Part shown: positions 51,952 to 60,170 of the stretch, one piece after another
Layout of the letters: every line of letters starts with the position of its first letter
How positions within the stretch are numbered: the first letter of the stretch is position 1
Assembly (NCBI RefSeq): GCF_047922965.1
Contig: NZ_CP150481.1
Location: forward strand, 2,356,001-2,420,000
DNA from: Neptunicella plasticusilytica
GTDB lineage: Bacteria > Pseudomonadota > Gammaproteobacteria > Enterobacterales > Alteromonadaceae
DNA: 64,000 nt
Direction of reading: 5' to 3'
Notes under the pieces: model-generated
What the model was told of the DNA's origin: nothing
Seen by the model: the letters and a program-made list of their open reading frames with translations, nothing else
The model's database searches: none
Made by a program: the position numbers and the translations under genes

Positions 51952-52230
51952 TTAGCCACACTTTTTCCACTTAACAACTTTTTTGCTTTGCACACAATGC
52001 GGCAGATAGTGGTGAATATGATGGATATCGGCGGTTTCCTCACTGCTGTTGTCCAGTTTGACACCAAGATAAGCAAACAAACTGACAGCAAGCAGTAGCA
52101 ATAGCGGATTAACTATTAATAACTGGGCAATAGAAAGTTCAAACCAGAATCCCGCCAACAGGATCGCGCCTATTGCGCCAACACAAAGCCAGCGTAACCC
52201 GTGCATTGCTACTCTGAATAAATAATCCAT
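51952..52230 (-). CDS. Hypothetical two-helix membrane protein (92 aa)
   Basis: A 92-residue protein I do not recognise. Two hydrophobic helices (about 10-30 and 35-55) are followed by a polar C-terminal tail. The tail is rich in His, Lys and Cys (IHHIHHYLPHC, then KKVVKWKKCG) and could bind metal. The start at 52230 sits 6-7 bases after an AGGGGAG ribosome-binding site; an in-frame ATG two codons earlier overlaps that site. It stands between the converging DUF2897 gene and the GcvA-like gene. Confidence 0.6.
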   Translation of the reverse strand: MDYLFRVAMHGLRWLCVGAIGAILLAGFWFELSIAQLLIVNPLLLLLAVSLFAYLGVKLDNSSEETADIHHIHHYLPHCVQSKKVVKWKKCG

Positions 52231-52307
52231 TGTCATCTCCCCTGTTAAAGCTGAATATGACTATAGAAGCGATAACATCAGGCGACAAACGTAAAATATT
52301 TATCAAA

Positions 52308-52328
52308 CAGGTGAATATTATTCACCTG
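52308..52328 (-). terminator. Terminator of the GcvA-like regulator gene
   Basis: A perfect 9-bp inverted repeat CAGGTGAAT/ATTCACCTG with a 3-base spacer overlaps the stop codon of the LysR gene. On the minus strand it is followed by the T-rich sequence TTTGATAAATATTTT. Confidence 0.6.
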
Positions 52329-53214
52329 TATACATCGTTACCTGCAGCTTAAACCAATTGATAAATGCCTGGATATCAGGCCTTTCGTTATCATACTGGC
52401 GATACACTGCATAACAGGACATGGGAAAAGCGCTTTGCTCGGCGAAGGGCCGTAATAACACTCCCTGTTCGATGGGTCCCATTTCGATTGGCAAAATAGC
52501 CAATGCCAGCCCCAGTCCCTGTTGCGCCGCATGAATGGCGGCATCATAAGATCCTAGTGTCAGGCTTGAACTAGATTCAACACCATACACGCCAACACTT
52601 TTTCCCCAGTTAGGCCAGCCATCCTGGATATAGGAAATATGCAACAGCGGAACAGTACAGATCTGCTCAACCCGGCTCAGTTGGTATTTATCAGCAAATG
52701 CGGCGGAACATACCGGAGTCACCTGGATATCAAATAGTTTTTCGCTTATCACACCCGGCCAATTTCCGCTGCCAACCCGGATCGCCAGATCCAGTTCTTC
52801 ATAGCGCAAATCAACCAGGTTCATACCGGTTTCAATACGCAGTTCAATATCAGGAAACGCAGTCTGAAACTCGCTAAGCTTAGGAATAATAATGTTGCTG
52901 GCCAGACTGGGGAAAGTTGAAATCCGCAACGACTGGGTGGAAAAACGCTGCTTAAGCCTGGATGTCCCTTTGTCCAGTTGCTGAAACATATCCTGCACCA
53001 CAGCCAGATACATGGCACCCGCAGCCGTTAAGCTAACCCCCCGGGTCAAACGCTGAAACAACGGTAGTTGCAGATGCTCTTCCAAGGCTTTAACTTGGTG
53101 ACTAATGGCAGAAGGGGTTAAATGCAACTCCTCCCCTGCAAGTTTGAAACTGAGCTTGCGCCCGGCAGCCTCGAATATATGCAGCAAATGTAAAGGAGGA
53201 AGCTTTCTAGCCAT
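52318..53214 (-). CDS. LysR-family regulator (GcvA-like)
   Basis: A 298-residue LysR protein. The N-terminus reads PPLHLLHIFEAAGRKLSFKLAGEELHLTPSAISHQVKALEEHL, the typical helix-turn-helix start of the GcvA/AmpR subgroup. The effector domain begins near residue 92 (QSLRISTFPSLASNIIIPKL). No glycine-cleavage or beta-lactamase gene is nearby, so the target is unknown; there is no divergent partner with a clear function within 300 bases. Length is standard. Confidence 0.9.
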   Translation of the reverse strand: MARKLPPLHLLHIFEAAGRKLSFKLAGEELHLTPSAISHQVKALEEHLQLPLFQRLTRGVSLTAAGAMYLAVVQDMFQQLDKGTSRLKQRFSTQSLRISTFPSLASNIIIPKLSEFQTAFPDIELRIETGMNLVDLRYEELDLAIRVGSGNWPGVISEKLFDIQVTPVCSAAFADKYQLSRVEQICTVPLLHISYIQDGWPNWGKSVGVYGVESSSSLTLGSYDAAIHAAQQGLGLALAILPIEMGPIEQGVLLRPFAEQSAFPMSCYAVYRQYDNERPDIQAFINWFKLQVTMYTGE

Positions 53215-53279
53215 AGATAACGCAATCGTCGCTTAGGCGATAAAAAACTGTTTGCTCCAATAACGCGGCTGAATCGATG

Positions 53280-53603
53280 TTAGTCATCTATTCTTACTGC
53301 GGTGCCATTAATACTGACCATCAACATACTACCGTGCTTGCCGACTACTTCGTAGTCAATATCCACACCTACCACTGCGTTAGCTCCGATACTGCGCGCC
53401 TCATTTTCCAGCTCCTGAAAAGCAATTTTACGTGCGCGGGTAAAGACATTTTCATAAGCGCCGGAGCGCCCGCCGACGATATCACTGATAGAGGCGAAAA
53501 TGTCGCGAAACATATTGGCGCCCATCACCGCCTCGCCTACAACAACGCCCATATATTGGCTAATTTGCTTACCCTGAATTTCCGGTGTGGTAGTGATAAT
53601 CAT
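53280..53603 (-). CDS. YbjQ / UPF0145 family protein
   Basis: A 107-residue protein of the YbjQ (UPF0145, DUF74) family, which forms pentameric rings; function is not established. Conserved segments are visible: the N-terminal MIITTTPEIQGKQI, then GVVVGEAVMGANMFRDIFA and GGRSGAYE, and the C-terminal ANAVVGVDIDYEVVG. The ATG at 53603 gives the normal length. The longer frame opening at 53705 overlaps the HIT gene and adds atypical residues. It follows the HIT gene by 32 bases. Confidence 0.9.
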   Translation of the reverse strand: MIITTTPEIQGKQISQYMGVVVGEAVMGANMFRDIFASISDIVGGRSGAYENVFTRARKIAFQELENEARSIGANAVVGVDIDYEVVGKHGSMLMVSINGTAVRIDD

Positions 53604-53635
53604 ATTTAATCCCTCAAATAGGTAGTGTTGGCCAG

Positions 53636-54043
53636 TTATCCCTGATGGATAAATTGCCGTATTAATGCCAGTCGCTCGTCTCGTTGTGCAGGTTGATAAG
53701 CGCAAGGTGCCACTTGTCCCCAGACCGGTTTCGGCCAGGCAATATCCTGTTCAAAACGAGCAATATGGTGCAAATGCAACTGGGGAACCATATTACCCAG
53801 TGCGGCAATATTGAGTTTGTCAGGTTTAAATAACTGTTGCAATCCACGACTGATCAACGCCGATTCTTGCCACAATTGCAATTGGTCTTGCTGATCAAGT
53901 TGAATGATTTCGCGGATATCATTACGCATTGGCACCAAAATCAGCCAGGGATATTGACAGTCATTCATTAGCAATAATTTACACAGGTCAAGATCCATCA
54001 CTTCAAACGTGTCCTGCGCCAACTGCGGTGCCAGTGTAAACAT
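53636..54043 (-). CDS. HIT-family protein
   Basis: A 135-residue histidine-triad superfamily protein, a likely nucleotide hydrolase or transferase. The triad region reads PQLHLHHIARF, the form seen in this DUF-type HIT subgroup, preceded by NIAALGNMV. The middle segment WLILVPMRNDIREIIQL is also typical. I start at 54043, where a GGAG lies 8 bases upstream; a more upstream ATG at 54067 overlaps the desuccinylase gene's end. It lies between astE-like and ybjQ-like genes on the same strand. Confidence 0.88.
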   Translation of the reverse strand: MFTLAPQLAQDTFEVMDLDLCKLLLMNDCQYPWLILVPMRNDIREIIQLDQQDQLQLWQESALISRGLQQLFKPDKLNIAALGNMVPQLHLHHIARFEQDIAWPKPVWGQVAPCAYQPAQRDERLALIRQFIHQG

Positions 54044-54057
54044 CACAATTCTCCTTT

Positions 54058-55092
54058 TTATTCCCAACCCTGGCCTATTTCAGTCGGAATCACAGTGAGC
54101 AGTGCTCGCTGACCCAGCGCCACTTTTGCGTTGGGAAACACTATTGCTTCACCGGGATATTCAGCCTGATACTTGGTGCCATTTTCTTCCGCCAACACAT
54201 AACCAGGCGGAAAGTCAGTGAAATTAAGCGCATCATCGGCAAAATTCAATTTAAAATCGTCACGGGTTTTATTGATAACCTGGTGAATTTTAAAAATATC
54301 CATTTGCGCCGGATCAAAGTCCCCCAAATCTATCTGTCCGTGACTAATGAAACGTCTTAATGTTTTATCCGTCGCCGCAAACCGCGACATATCGTTGTGC
54401 CCAAAAGGCATGACCTTGCCCAGCTCGACGGTAAAGGCATCTGCCCCAAACTGTCGGGAAGAAAAATAACTGAAAGTCGTGGTAGGCGATTCTGACAGCA
54501 AAAAGGTTGTCACCCCGCAGGCCGCTAAAAATTGCAACTGGCTAATTTTCCAGGGACGACCATGCAGGAAAGGATAAACCGCGAATTTGTCATTTTTGGA
54601 ACCACGAATTGCGGTATGTAAATCATAGTGATAGCGCCGGTCCTGTCGTTGACCGAAAAATTCGGCCACCACATTTTCCAGTTCTAACGCTCTTTTGCGT
54701 TCATCATTACATAACCCCGGAGGCGCTGAATGAGCACCACTGAACAGACGGTTCATATTTTCTTCGATAAAACGCTCGGCAATATCCATTGCCGCTAAAT
54801 TACCAAACAGAAACAATACCCGCTGGCTCACCTGCAATTTGCCCGTCAGGATATCCTGCACCATGGCATCACATATCTCGATCGGTGCCGTTTCGTTGCC
54901 GTGGATACCACTGGATAACACAATACTTTTATCTGAGTCTTGCTCTGGCTCAAAACCAATCATGCCGGCACCATACAACGTCACTTGGGTGTGATCGGAT
55001 AAAGTAAAGTGTCGACGGGAGGCAAATAATTCAGGGTTTTGACGGGATAGCTGTAAAAATTGACCATGTTTGGTCAGTTCAAAAACGGGCAT
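54058..55092 (-). CDS. astE: Succinylglutamate desuccinylase (AstE)
   Basis: Zinc hydrolase of the AstE/aspartoacylase (M14-like) family, which releases glutamate and succinate in the last step of the arginine succinyltransferase pathway. The zinc motif SGIHGNETAPIEICD (His and Glu ligands) is near residue 56. The third ligand is in RYHYDLHTAIRGS, and the TVELGKVMPFGHND segment supplies the catalytic Glu. I start at 55092 (344 residues). A longer frame from 55197 would add 35 basic residues and overlap the GGDEF-EAL gene. The other ast genes are not in the window. Confidence 0.87.
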   Translation of the reverse strand: MPVFELTKHGQFLQLSRQNPELFASRRHFTLSDHTQVTLYGAGMIGFEPEQDSDKSIVLSSGIHGNETAPIEICDAMVQDILTGKLQVSQRVLFLFGNLAAMDIAERFIEENMNRLFSGAHSAPPGLCNDERKRALELENVVAEFFGQRQDRRYHYDLHTAIRGSKNDKFAVYPFLHGRPWKISQLQFLAACGVTTFLLSESPTTTFSYFSSRQFGADAFTVELGKVMPFGHNDMSRFAATDKTLRRFISHGQIDLGDFDPAQMDIFKIHQVINKTRDDFKLNFADDALNFTDFPPGYVLAEENGTKYQAEYPGEAIVFPNAKVALGQRALLTVIPTEIGQGWE

Positions 55093-55189
55093 AGAGGCAT
55101 TTATCGGATTATCAGTTGTGTGCTTAGTGTAACCGAATTTCGCTTTTATGTGTCTAGGGCGTGTTGATCTTTTATTTCCCGGCAGGTAT

Positions 55190-56503
55190 TCAGGCAATAC
55201 GGCTTTGGTAGGCTAGCGAGTCTCCAACAATAATCTCGCTTTGACTTAACTCAATAAATTCACGTAAGGGTACCGCTCTGGCAAACAGGAATCCTTGTCC
55301 GGTTTTTATTCCCATGTCCCTTAACAGATGCAAGTGCGCCAGCGACTCAATCCCTTCGGCAACCACTTCACACCCCAGTGACTCTGCAATCACCTGGGTG
55401 GCTCTGACGATGGCCCGATTCACCGGATTTTCATCCAGCTGCATAATAAAAGTCTTGTCTATTTTTATCGTATCGATTTCCATATCGCGCATATAGGCCA
55501 GATTGGAATAGCCTTTACCAAAGTCGTCGATAGCAATCAGGAAGCCCATCTGCCTTAACTGGCTCAATTGTTTATGAACCATTAACGAGTTGGACAAGGC
55601 AATATCTTCAGTGAGTTCCAGCTCCAGTTCATCGGCGCTGGCGCCATAGGTTTGCAGCAGTTTTTGCATATTGGCGACAAATTTACTGTCGTACAACTGG
55701 GTCGGTGACATATTTACCGACAACTTCATTTTGACTCCGGCCGTTTTAAAATGCATCAGACTCTTTACCGCATTTTCAAGCACCCAGTAGCCCATTTCAT
55801 TCATCATGTTATAGGATTCGGCAGCTTCCAGCAGCGGCCCCGGGAAGATCACTCCATCCAGCGGATGATGCCAGCGCAACAAACATTCGGCACCGACAAT
55901 TTCGAGACTGTTAATATCCACTTTGGGTTGAAAATACAGTTCCAGCTCATCTTGTTCAAACGCTCTTTTCAAATCCGCTTTTAGCGTGAGTTGCCGGCTA
56001 GAATCGACCCTGTCCTGTATTTGCACCGCATAAAAGTTTTCATACTTATTCTGCTTGGCCTGCTTCAACGCGGCTTCAGCGCGGGAAAATAACTCATGAG
56101 TATTGCGATTTTGCGATGAGTTGATTGCCGCACCCACATTAAAATCAGCGATAAATGAATGATCATCAAAGCTGATGGGGGTCTTAAAGTGTTCAACCAT
56201 ATGATTATAATAATCCTGCAATTGCTGTTTGCTATGCCTGCCGGGGATCACTACACCAAAAATATCGCCGCTAACCCGCCCCATCAAACTCATATCACTG
56301 AGTAGCAACTGAACGCGCTGGGCAATTTCAGACAGGATATAGTCACCCGCTTTATAGCCCAGACTGGAACTGACATCGGAAAATCGCACTACATCAATGA
56401 GCAACAAGGATAAATCGGGCGTGCTAAAAACCGATTGTTCGATGCAATCAAGAAAAGCATAACGATTGGGGATAGTTGCTAAAGATTGATAAACCAGATT
56501 CAT
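55190..56503 (-). CDS. GGDEF-EAL protein with degenerate cyclase motif (probable c-di-GMP phosphodiesterase)
   Basis: A 437-residue cytoplasmic protein with no membrane segment and no separate sensor domain. The GGDEF domain (about 1-165) is degenerate: the signature reads SGDIF (78-82), so cyclase activity is unlikely. The EAL domain (about 180-425) keeps the catalytic set: AECLLRW (EAL reads ECL, Glu kept), SVNMSP, LELTE, AIDDFGKGYSN, IKIDKTF and VAEGIES. The phosphodiesterase is probably active, possibly tuned by GTP binding to the dead cyclase domain. It appears monocistronic, upstream of astE on the same strand. Confidence 0.9.
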   Translation of the reverse strand: MNLVYQSLATIPNRYAFLDCIEQSVFSTPDLSLLLIDVVRFSDVSSSLGYKAGDYILSEIAQRVQLLLSDMSLMGRVSGDIFGVVIPGRHSKQQLQDYYNHMVEHFKTPISFDDHSFIADFNVGAAINSSQNRNTHELFSRAEAALKQAKQNKYENFYAVQIQDRVDSSRQLTLKADLKRAFEQDELELYFQPKVDINSLEIVGAECLLRWHHPLDGVIFPGPLLEAAESYNMMNEMGYWVLENAVKSLMHFKTAGVKMKLSVNMSPTQLYDSKFVANMQKLLQTYGASADELELELTEDIALSNSLMVHKQLSQLRQMGFLIAIDDFGKGYSNLAYMRDMEIDTIKIDKTFIMQLDENPVNRAIVRATQVIAESLGCEVVAEGIESLAHLHLLRDMGIKTGQGFLFARAVPLREFIELSQSEIIVGDSLAYQSRIA

Positions 56504-56629
56504 TGAGTACTACGTAACCTCATCTCAATTAGAACGCGGATTTTACCTGTTCTGGCACGGAATAAAAGCCCTAAATATGTATGTAAATCCATACACATCC
56601 GTTGATTCATCTCGCCTTGCGCTCGTTGT

Positions 56630-58273
56630 CTAGACGTCGGCACGACGAAAAACGTCACTAACCAGATCTTTTGCTTCGGCTAGCAGCCGTTTCAGATGCT
56701 CATCGCCCAAAAAGCTCTCTGCATAAATTTTATATACATTTTCGGTACCCGACGGTCTGGCCGCAAACCAGCCATTTTCGGCACAGACTTTAACTCCGCC
56801 GATACTGGCGTTATTACCCGGCGCATGAGTCAACACTTGCTGAATATCTTCACCGGCCAGCTGACTGGCCTGGATATCACTAACCTGCAATTTTGCCAAC
56901 GCCTGTTTTTGTTCCAGTGTGGTCGCAACATCGATGCGCGCATAGCTGGGGCGAGCGTACTTTTCGACCAGCTGTTGATAATACTGGCCCGGTGTTTTGC
57001 CGGTAACTGCCAGTATTTCGGCTGCCAGTAAACATAAAATAATACCGTCTTTATCAGTTGCCCAGGTACTGCCATCACGACGTAAAAAGATCCCGCCGGC
57101 ACTTTCTTCGCCAGCAAATCCAATAGCACTGTTTAACATCCCGTCGACAAACCATTTAAAACCCACCGGCATTTCAGCCAGTGGCCGCTCCAGCCCCTTG
57201 ACAACTCTATCAATCATGCTGCTGGACACCAGGGTTTTGCCCACTTTTAAGCTGGCACTCCAGTCACTACGATGGCGATACAAATAATCAATCGCTACAG
57301 CCAGATAATGGTTAGGATTCATCAAGCCGACATGAGGGTCGACAATACCGTGCCGATCAAAATCCGGATCATTGCCAAAGGCCAAGTCATAGCCGTCTTT
57401 CATTTCGATTAAACCGGCCATCGCATAAGGTGAGGAACAATCCATGCGAATTTTGCCGTCTTTATCCAGACACATAAAAGCAAAAGTCGGATCAATCCGT
57501 CGATTCACCACCTCGATATTGATGCCATAGCGCGAGGCAATTTTATCCCAGTAACCCAGACCTGCGCCGCCCAGCGGATCAGTTGCCAGTCGCAGTCCTG
57601 CTTTGGCAATGGCCTGCATATCAATCACCTGATCCAGCTCGTTGATATAGTCTTGCGCAAAGTCCTGCTGCTCGACCTGTTCCATTGCCTGTGTATATGC
57701 AATACGTTTTACCGATACCATACCCGCGGTAATAAGCGCGTTGGCCCGCTGTTGTATAATAGAGGTGATCTCCCCTTCTGCCGGACCACCGTGAATAGCG
57801 TTATACTTGAATCCGCCATCTTCCGGTGGATTATGTGAGGGCGTGATTACGATGCCATCAGCCTTGTCTTCATGCTGACGGTTGTAAGATAAAATACGGT
57901 GCGAAATCACCGGTGTCGGCGTGTACTCGCCATTTTGCTGGATCACCACCTTAACTTTATTGGCCACCAACACCTGAACAGCAGTAGAAAAAGCTGCTTC
58001 CGATAGTGCATGAGTGTCGATACCGATAAACAACGGACCAGTGATATCCTGCTGCTGCCGATATTCCGCCAGCGCCTGGCAAATAGCCGCGATATGTGTG
58101 TCATTAAAACTGCCAGAAAACGAACTGCCGCGATGTCCGGAGGTGCCAAACGTCACTTGTTGAGAGGGATTATCACTGTCGGGCGTTAGGGTAAAATAAC
58201 GGCTGACTAACTGCGGAACGTTGACCAGTTGCTCGACAGGTGCAACCTTTCCGGCAAGGGGATGGATACTCAT
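56630..58273 (-). CDS. pgm: Phosphoglucomutase (alpha-D-glucose-specific)
   Basis: Interconverts glucose 1-phosphate and glucose 6-phosphate, feeding glycogen and cell-surface sugar nucleotides. The 547-residue length equals the bacterial Pgm family (546-548). The phosphoserine loop is GIVITPSHNPPEDGG. The metal-binding loop GNDPDFDRHG follows, then the sugar-binding GEESAGG segment and the C-terminal phosphate site ARPSGTENVYKIYAES. It is divergent from ybfF. Confidence 0.97.
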   Translation of the reverse strand: MSIHPLAGKVAPVEQLVNVPQLVSRYFTLTPDSDNPSQQVTFGTSGHRGSSFSGSFNDTHIAAICQALAEYRQQQDITGPLFIGIDTHALSEAAFSTAVQVLVANKVKVVIQQNGEYTPTPVISHRILSYNRQHEDKADGIVITPSHNPPEDGGFKYNAIHGGPAEGEITSIIQQRANALITAGMVSVKRIAYTQAMEQVEQQDFAQDYINELDQVIDMQAIAKAGLRLATDPLGGAGLGYWDKIASRYGINIEVVNRRIDPTFAFMCLDKDGKIRMDCSSPYAMAGLIEMKDGYDLAFGNDPDFDRHGIVDPHVGLMNPNHYLAVAIDYLYRHRSDWSASLKVGKTLVSSSMIDRVVKGLERPLAEMPVGFKWFVDGMLNSAIGFAGEESAGGIFLRRDGSTWATDKDGIILCLLAAEILAVTGKTPGQYYQQLVEKYARPSYARIDVATTLEQKQALAKLQVSDIQASQLAGEDIQQVLTHAPGNNASIGGVKVCAENGWFAARPSGTENVYKIYAESFLGDEHLKRLLAEAKDLVSDVFRRADV

Positions 58274-58311
58274 GTTGTCCTCTTAACTCCATTAACTTGT
58301 AAAACAGGCTT

Positions 58312-58359
58312 ATTGCCCATATCAATATCACATTGTGTTTGTAGGGTACAGTGGGCAAT
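58312..58359. repeat. Inverted repeat in the pgm-ybfF divergent region
   Basis: ATTGCCCA and TGGGCAAT form a perfect 8-bp inverted repeat separated by 32 bases, between the pgm and ybfF starts. Function unknown. This 134-base interval contains no gene. Confidence 0.35.
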
Positions 58360-58407
58360 GACGAATTTATTAAGTCAAGTCGCCTACCTTATTTTAAGGG
58401 CAAATAA

Positions 58408-59172
58408 TTGAAATTATTGAATTTTCAAGAAAAAGGCGCAGGCGAAGCGATTGTCCTGCTGCATGGTTTACTGGGTAGTCTGGACAATCTGGGTATGGTC
58501 ACCCGTGGGATTGAATCAAGTCTGCGCGTCATCGCAGTAGATTTGCCTGATCATGGCCAGTCGTATTTTTCCGAACAGTTCAGTTACGCAGAATACGCCA
58601 ACGCAGTGTTGCAACTGCTGGATCATCTTGGGATAGATCGCTGTCATCTTGTCGGCCATTCCATGGGCGGAAAAGTCGCCATGCAACTGGCACTAAATCA
58701 TCCCCAGCGGGTAACAAAACTGGTTGTCGCCGATATTGCTCCGGTCGCCTATCCTGCCCACCACACCGCCATTTTTGCCGGACTCAACAATGTCGATTTG
58801 GCGACGATAAGTAATCGCAACGACGCGGATAACGCGTTAGCCAAACATATCAGCGAAGCCGGAGTCAGGCAGTTTTTGCTGAAAAGTCTGCAGCAAACAG
58901 AGCAAGGCTGGCAATGGCGTTTTAACTTACCCTTGTTACAACGGGATTATGCATTAATCTCCGCCGGAATCGATTCCAGCCAGACTTTTGAGCAACCGAC
59001 ACTGTTTATCAAAGGAACAGAGTCTGACTATATCCAGGCCGAACATCGTGAATCGATCCAGCGCTTATTTCCCAATGCCAAAGCGCAATTAATGCAAGGC
59101 TGCGGACATTGGTTACACGCTGAAAAACCTCAGCAATTTAACCGTATTTTGCTAAATTTTATTCATCCATAA
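58408..59172 (+). CDS. ybfF: Alpha/beta-hydrolase YbfF (esterase)
   Basis: A 254-residue alpha/beta-hydrolase of the YbfF family, a short-chain acyl (thio)esterase. The nucleophile elbow is VGHSMGGK (Ser near residue 91), the oxyanion segment is LLHGLLGSLDN, and the catalytic His is in CGHWLHAEKP. It starts at a TTG with AAGGG upstream. It heads the ybfF-DUF2788-fldA gene group conserved in gammaproteobacteria. It is not BioH, although the fold is the same and a BioH-like role in this genome cannot be excluded by sequence alone. Confidence 0.9.
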   Translation: MKLLNFQEKGAGEAIVLLHGLLGSLDNLGMVTRGIESSLRVIAVDLPDHGQSYFSEQFSYAEYANAVLQLLDHLGIDRCHLVGHSMGGKVAMQLALNHPQRVTKLVVADIAPVAYPAHHTAIFAGLNNVDLATISNRNDADNALAKHISEAGVRQFLLKSLQQTEQGWQWRFNLPLLQRDYALISAGIDSSQTFEQPTLFIKGTESDYIQAEHRESIQRLFPNAKAQLMQGCGHWLHAEKPQQFNRILLNFIHP

Positions 59173-59196
59173 AGTGCAACAATTGGGTGTCTATGC

Positions 59197-59202
59197 TATA
59201 GT
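59197..59202 (+). promoter_or_regulatory. -10 element upstream of DUF2788-fldA
   Basis: TGCTATAGT is an extended -10 (TGn before TATAGT), with TGCAAC 16 bases upstream as a weak -35. It lies 38 bases before the DUF2788 start codon. Confidence 0.45.
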
Positions 59203-59240
59203 CCGCGCCGTTTTCCTCCTTGCAGTTGCGGGTACATAGC

Positions 59241-59450
59241 GTGTTAAGTGAATACTATGAACAGATTGAGGCCGTCGCGCTGGACGTGAGTCTGCTGATT
59301 TTGTTTATTTTAATGGGGTTGGCTATTCACGACGTACTCAAGAAAAATGATGTACCCAAACTGGGACGCTACATTACCTATGGCGTATTATTATTGGGTG
59401 CCGCAGGTTTCGTGGTGAAAGGCATTATTCAGTTTGTGTTGGCAAGTTAG
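59241..59450 (+). CDS. DUF2788 family small membrane protein (69 aa)
   Basis: A 69-residue protein with two hydrophobic helices (about 12-33 and 44-66) and a central IHDVLKKNDVPKLGRY loop. This is the layout of the DUF2788 family, commonly encoded between ybfF and fldA. Function unknown. I start at the GTG at 59241 because family proteins begin at this (M/V)LxxYYxQIEAV position; an in-frame TTG at 59220 would add seven residues. Confidence 0.82.
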   Translation: MLSEYYEQIEAVALDVSLLILFILMGLAIHDVLKKNDVPKLGRYITYGVLLLGAAGFVVKGIIQFVLAS

Positions 59451-59490
59451 GTCATTTATAGATTATTAGATTCAGAAGGTTTAAGAACAT

Positions 59491-60015
59491 ATGGCGAGTG
59501 TTGGGCTATTTTTTGGTAGTGATACAGGTAACACAGAGCATGTTGCCAAGATGATCCAGAAAGAACTGGGTAAAAACCTGATCGAGGTGCGGGATATCGC
59601 CAAGAGTAGCAAAGAGCAGATCGCCGAATTTGATCTGCTGATGTTCGGTATTCCGACCTGGTACTACGGTGAAGCCCAGTGCGACTGGGACGATTTTTTC
59701 CCTGAACTGGAAGAAATTGATTTCACCGATAAACTGGTAGCCATTTTCGGCTGTGGTGATCAGGAAGATTATGCTGAGTATTTCCTTGACGCGATGGGCA
59801 TGGTGCGCGATATCGTCGAAGCCCGTGGTGCCATTGTGATGGGCCATTGGCCTACCGATAGCTACGAGTTTGAAGCCTCCAAAGGTATGGCGGATGACAA
59901 CCATTTTGTCGGTTTGGGGATTGACGAAGACCGTCAACCGGAACTGACCGAATCACGGGTAAAACAGTGGTGTAAGCAAATCCACGAAGAAATGTGTCTG
60001 GCCGAACTGGGTTGA
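59491..60015 (+). CDS. fldA: Flavodoxin I
   Basis: FMN-containing electron carrier of 174 residues, supplying reducing power to enzymes such as biotin synthase and IspG/H. The FMN-phosphate loop is GSDTGNTEH (8-16). FMN-stacking segments are GIPTWYYGEAQCDWDD and FGCGDQEDYAEYF; the long-chain flavodoxin insert is present. It is 40 bases after the DUF2788 gene. The hairpin at 60040 follows. fur, which often follows fldA, is not found here. Confidence 0.96.
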   Translation: MASVGLFFGSDTGNTEHVAKMIQKELGKNLIEVRDIAKSSKEQIAEFDLLMFGIPTWYYGEAQCDWDDFFPELEEIDFTDKLVAIFGCGDQEDYAEYFLDAMGMVRDIVEARGAIVMGHWPTDSYEFEASKGMADDNHFVGLGIDEDRQPELTESRVKQWCKQIHEEMCLAELG

Positions 60016-60039
60016 GCCCGACAGACATAGTCTGGTTAA

Positions 60040-60059
60040 GGCATCCTGCACGGGATGCC
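60040..60059 (+). terminator. Hairpin after fldA
   Basis: GGCATCC-TGCACG-GGATGCC is a perfect 7-bp GC-rich stem 24 bases after the fldA stop. The tail is pyrimidine-rich but not a T-run. Confidence 0.6.
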
Positions 60060-60170
60060 ACCTCATTCTCCTCCCTTATAGCGACTCATCCTTATTTGCT
60101 GATAAATTGTCTGCTTATTTAACCGCATGGTTTGATATACTCGAGCAAATTTTTAATCTGGAACCCTCAT

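Noticed and set aside
52318..53214. Assignment as gcvA
   Set aside because: The N-terminus fits the GcvA subgroup, but there is no gcv or related gene nearby and many paralogues share this pattern.
58408..59172. ybfF as the missing bioH of the biotin pathway
   Set aside because: Same fold and nucleophile motif, but the flanking sequence and synteny (ybfF-DUF2788-fldA) fit YbfF; a BioH role would need complementation evidence.
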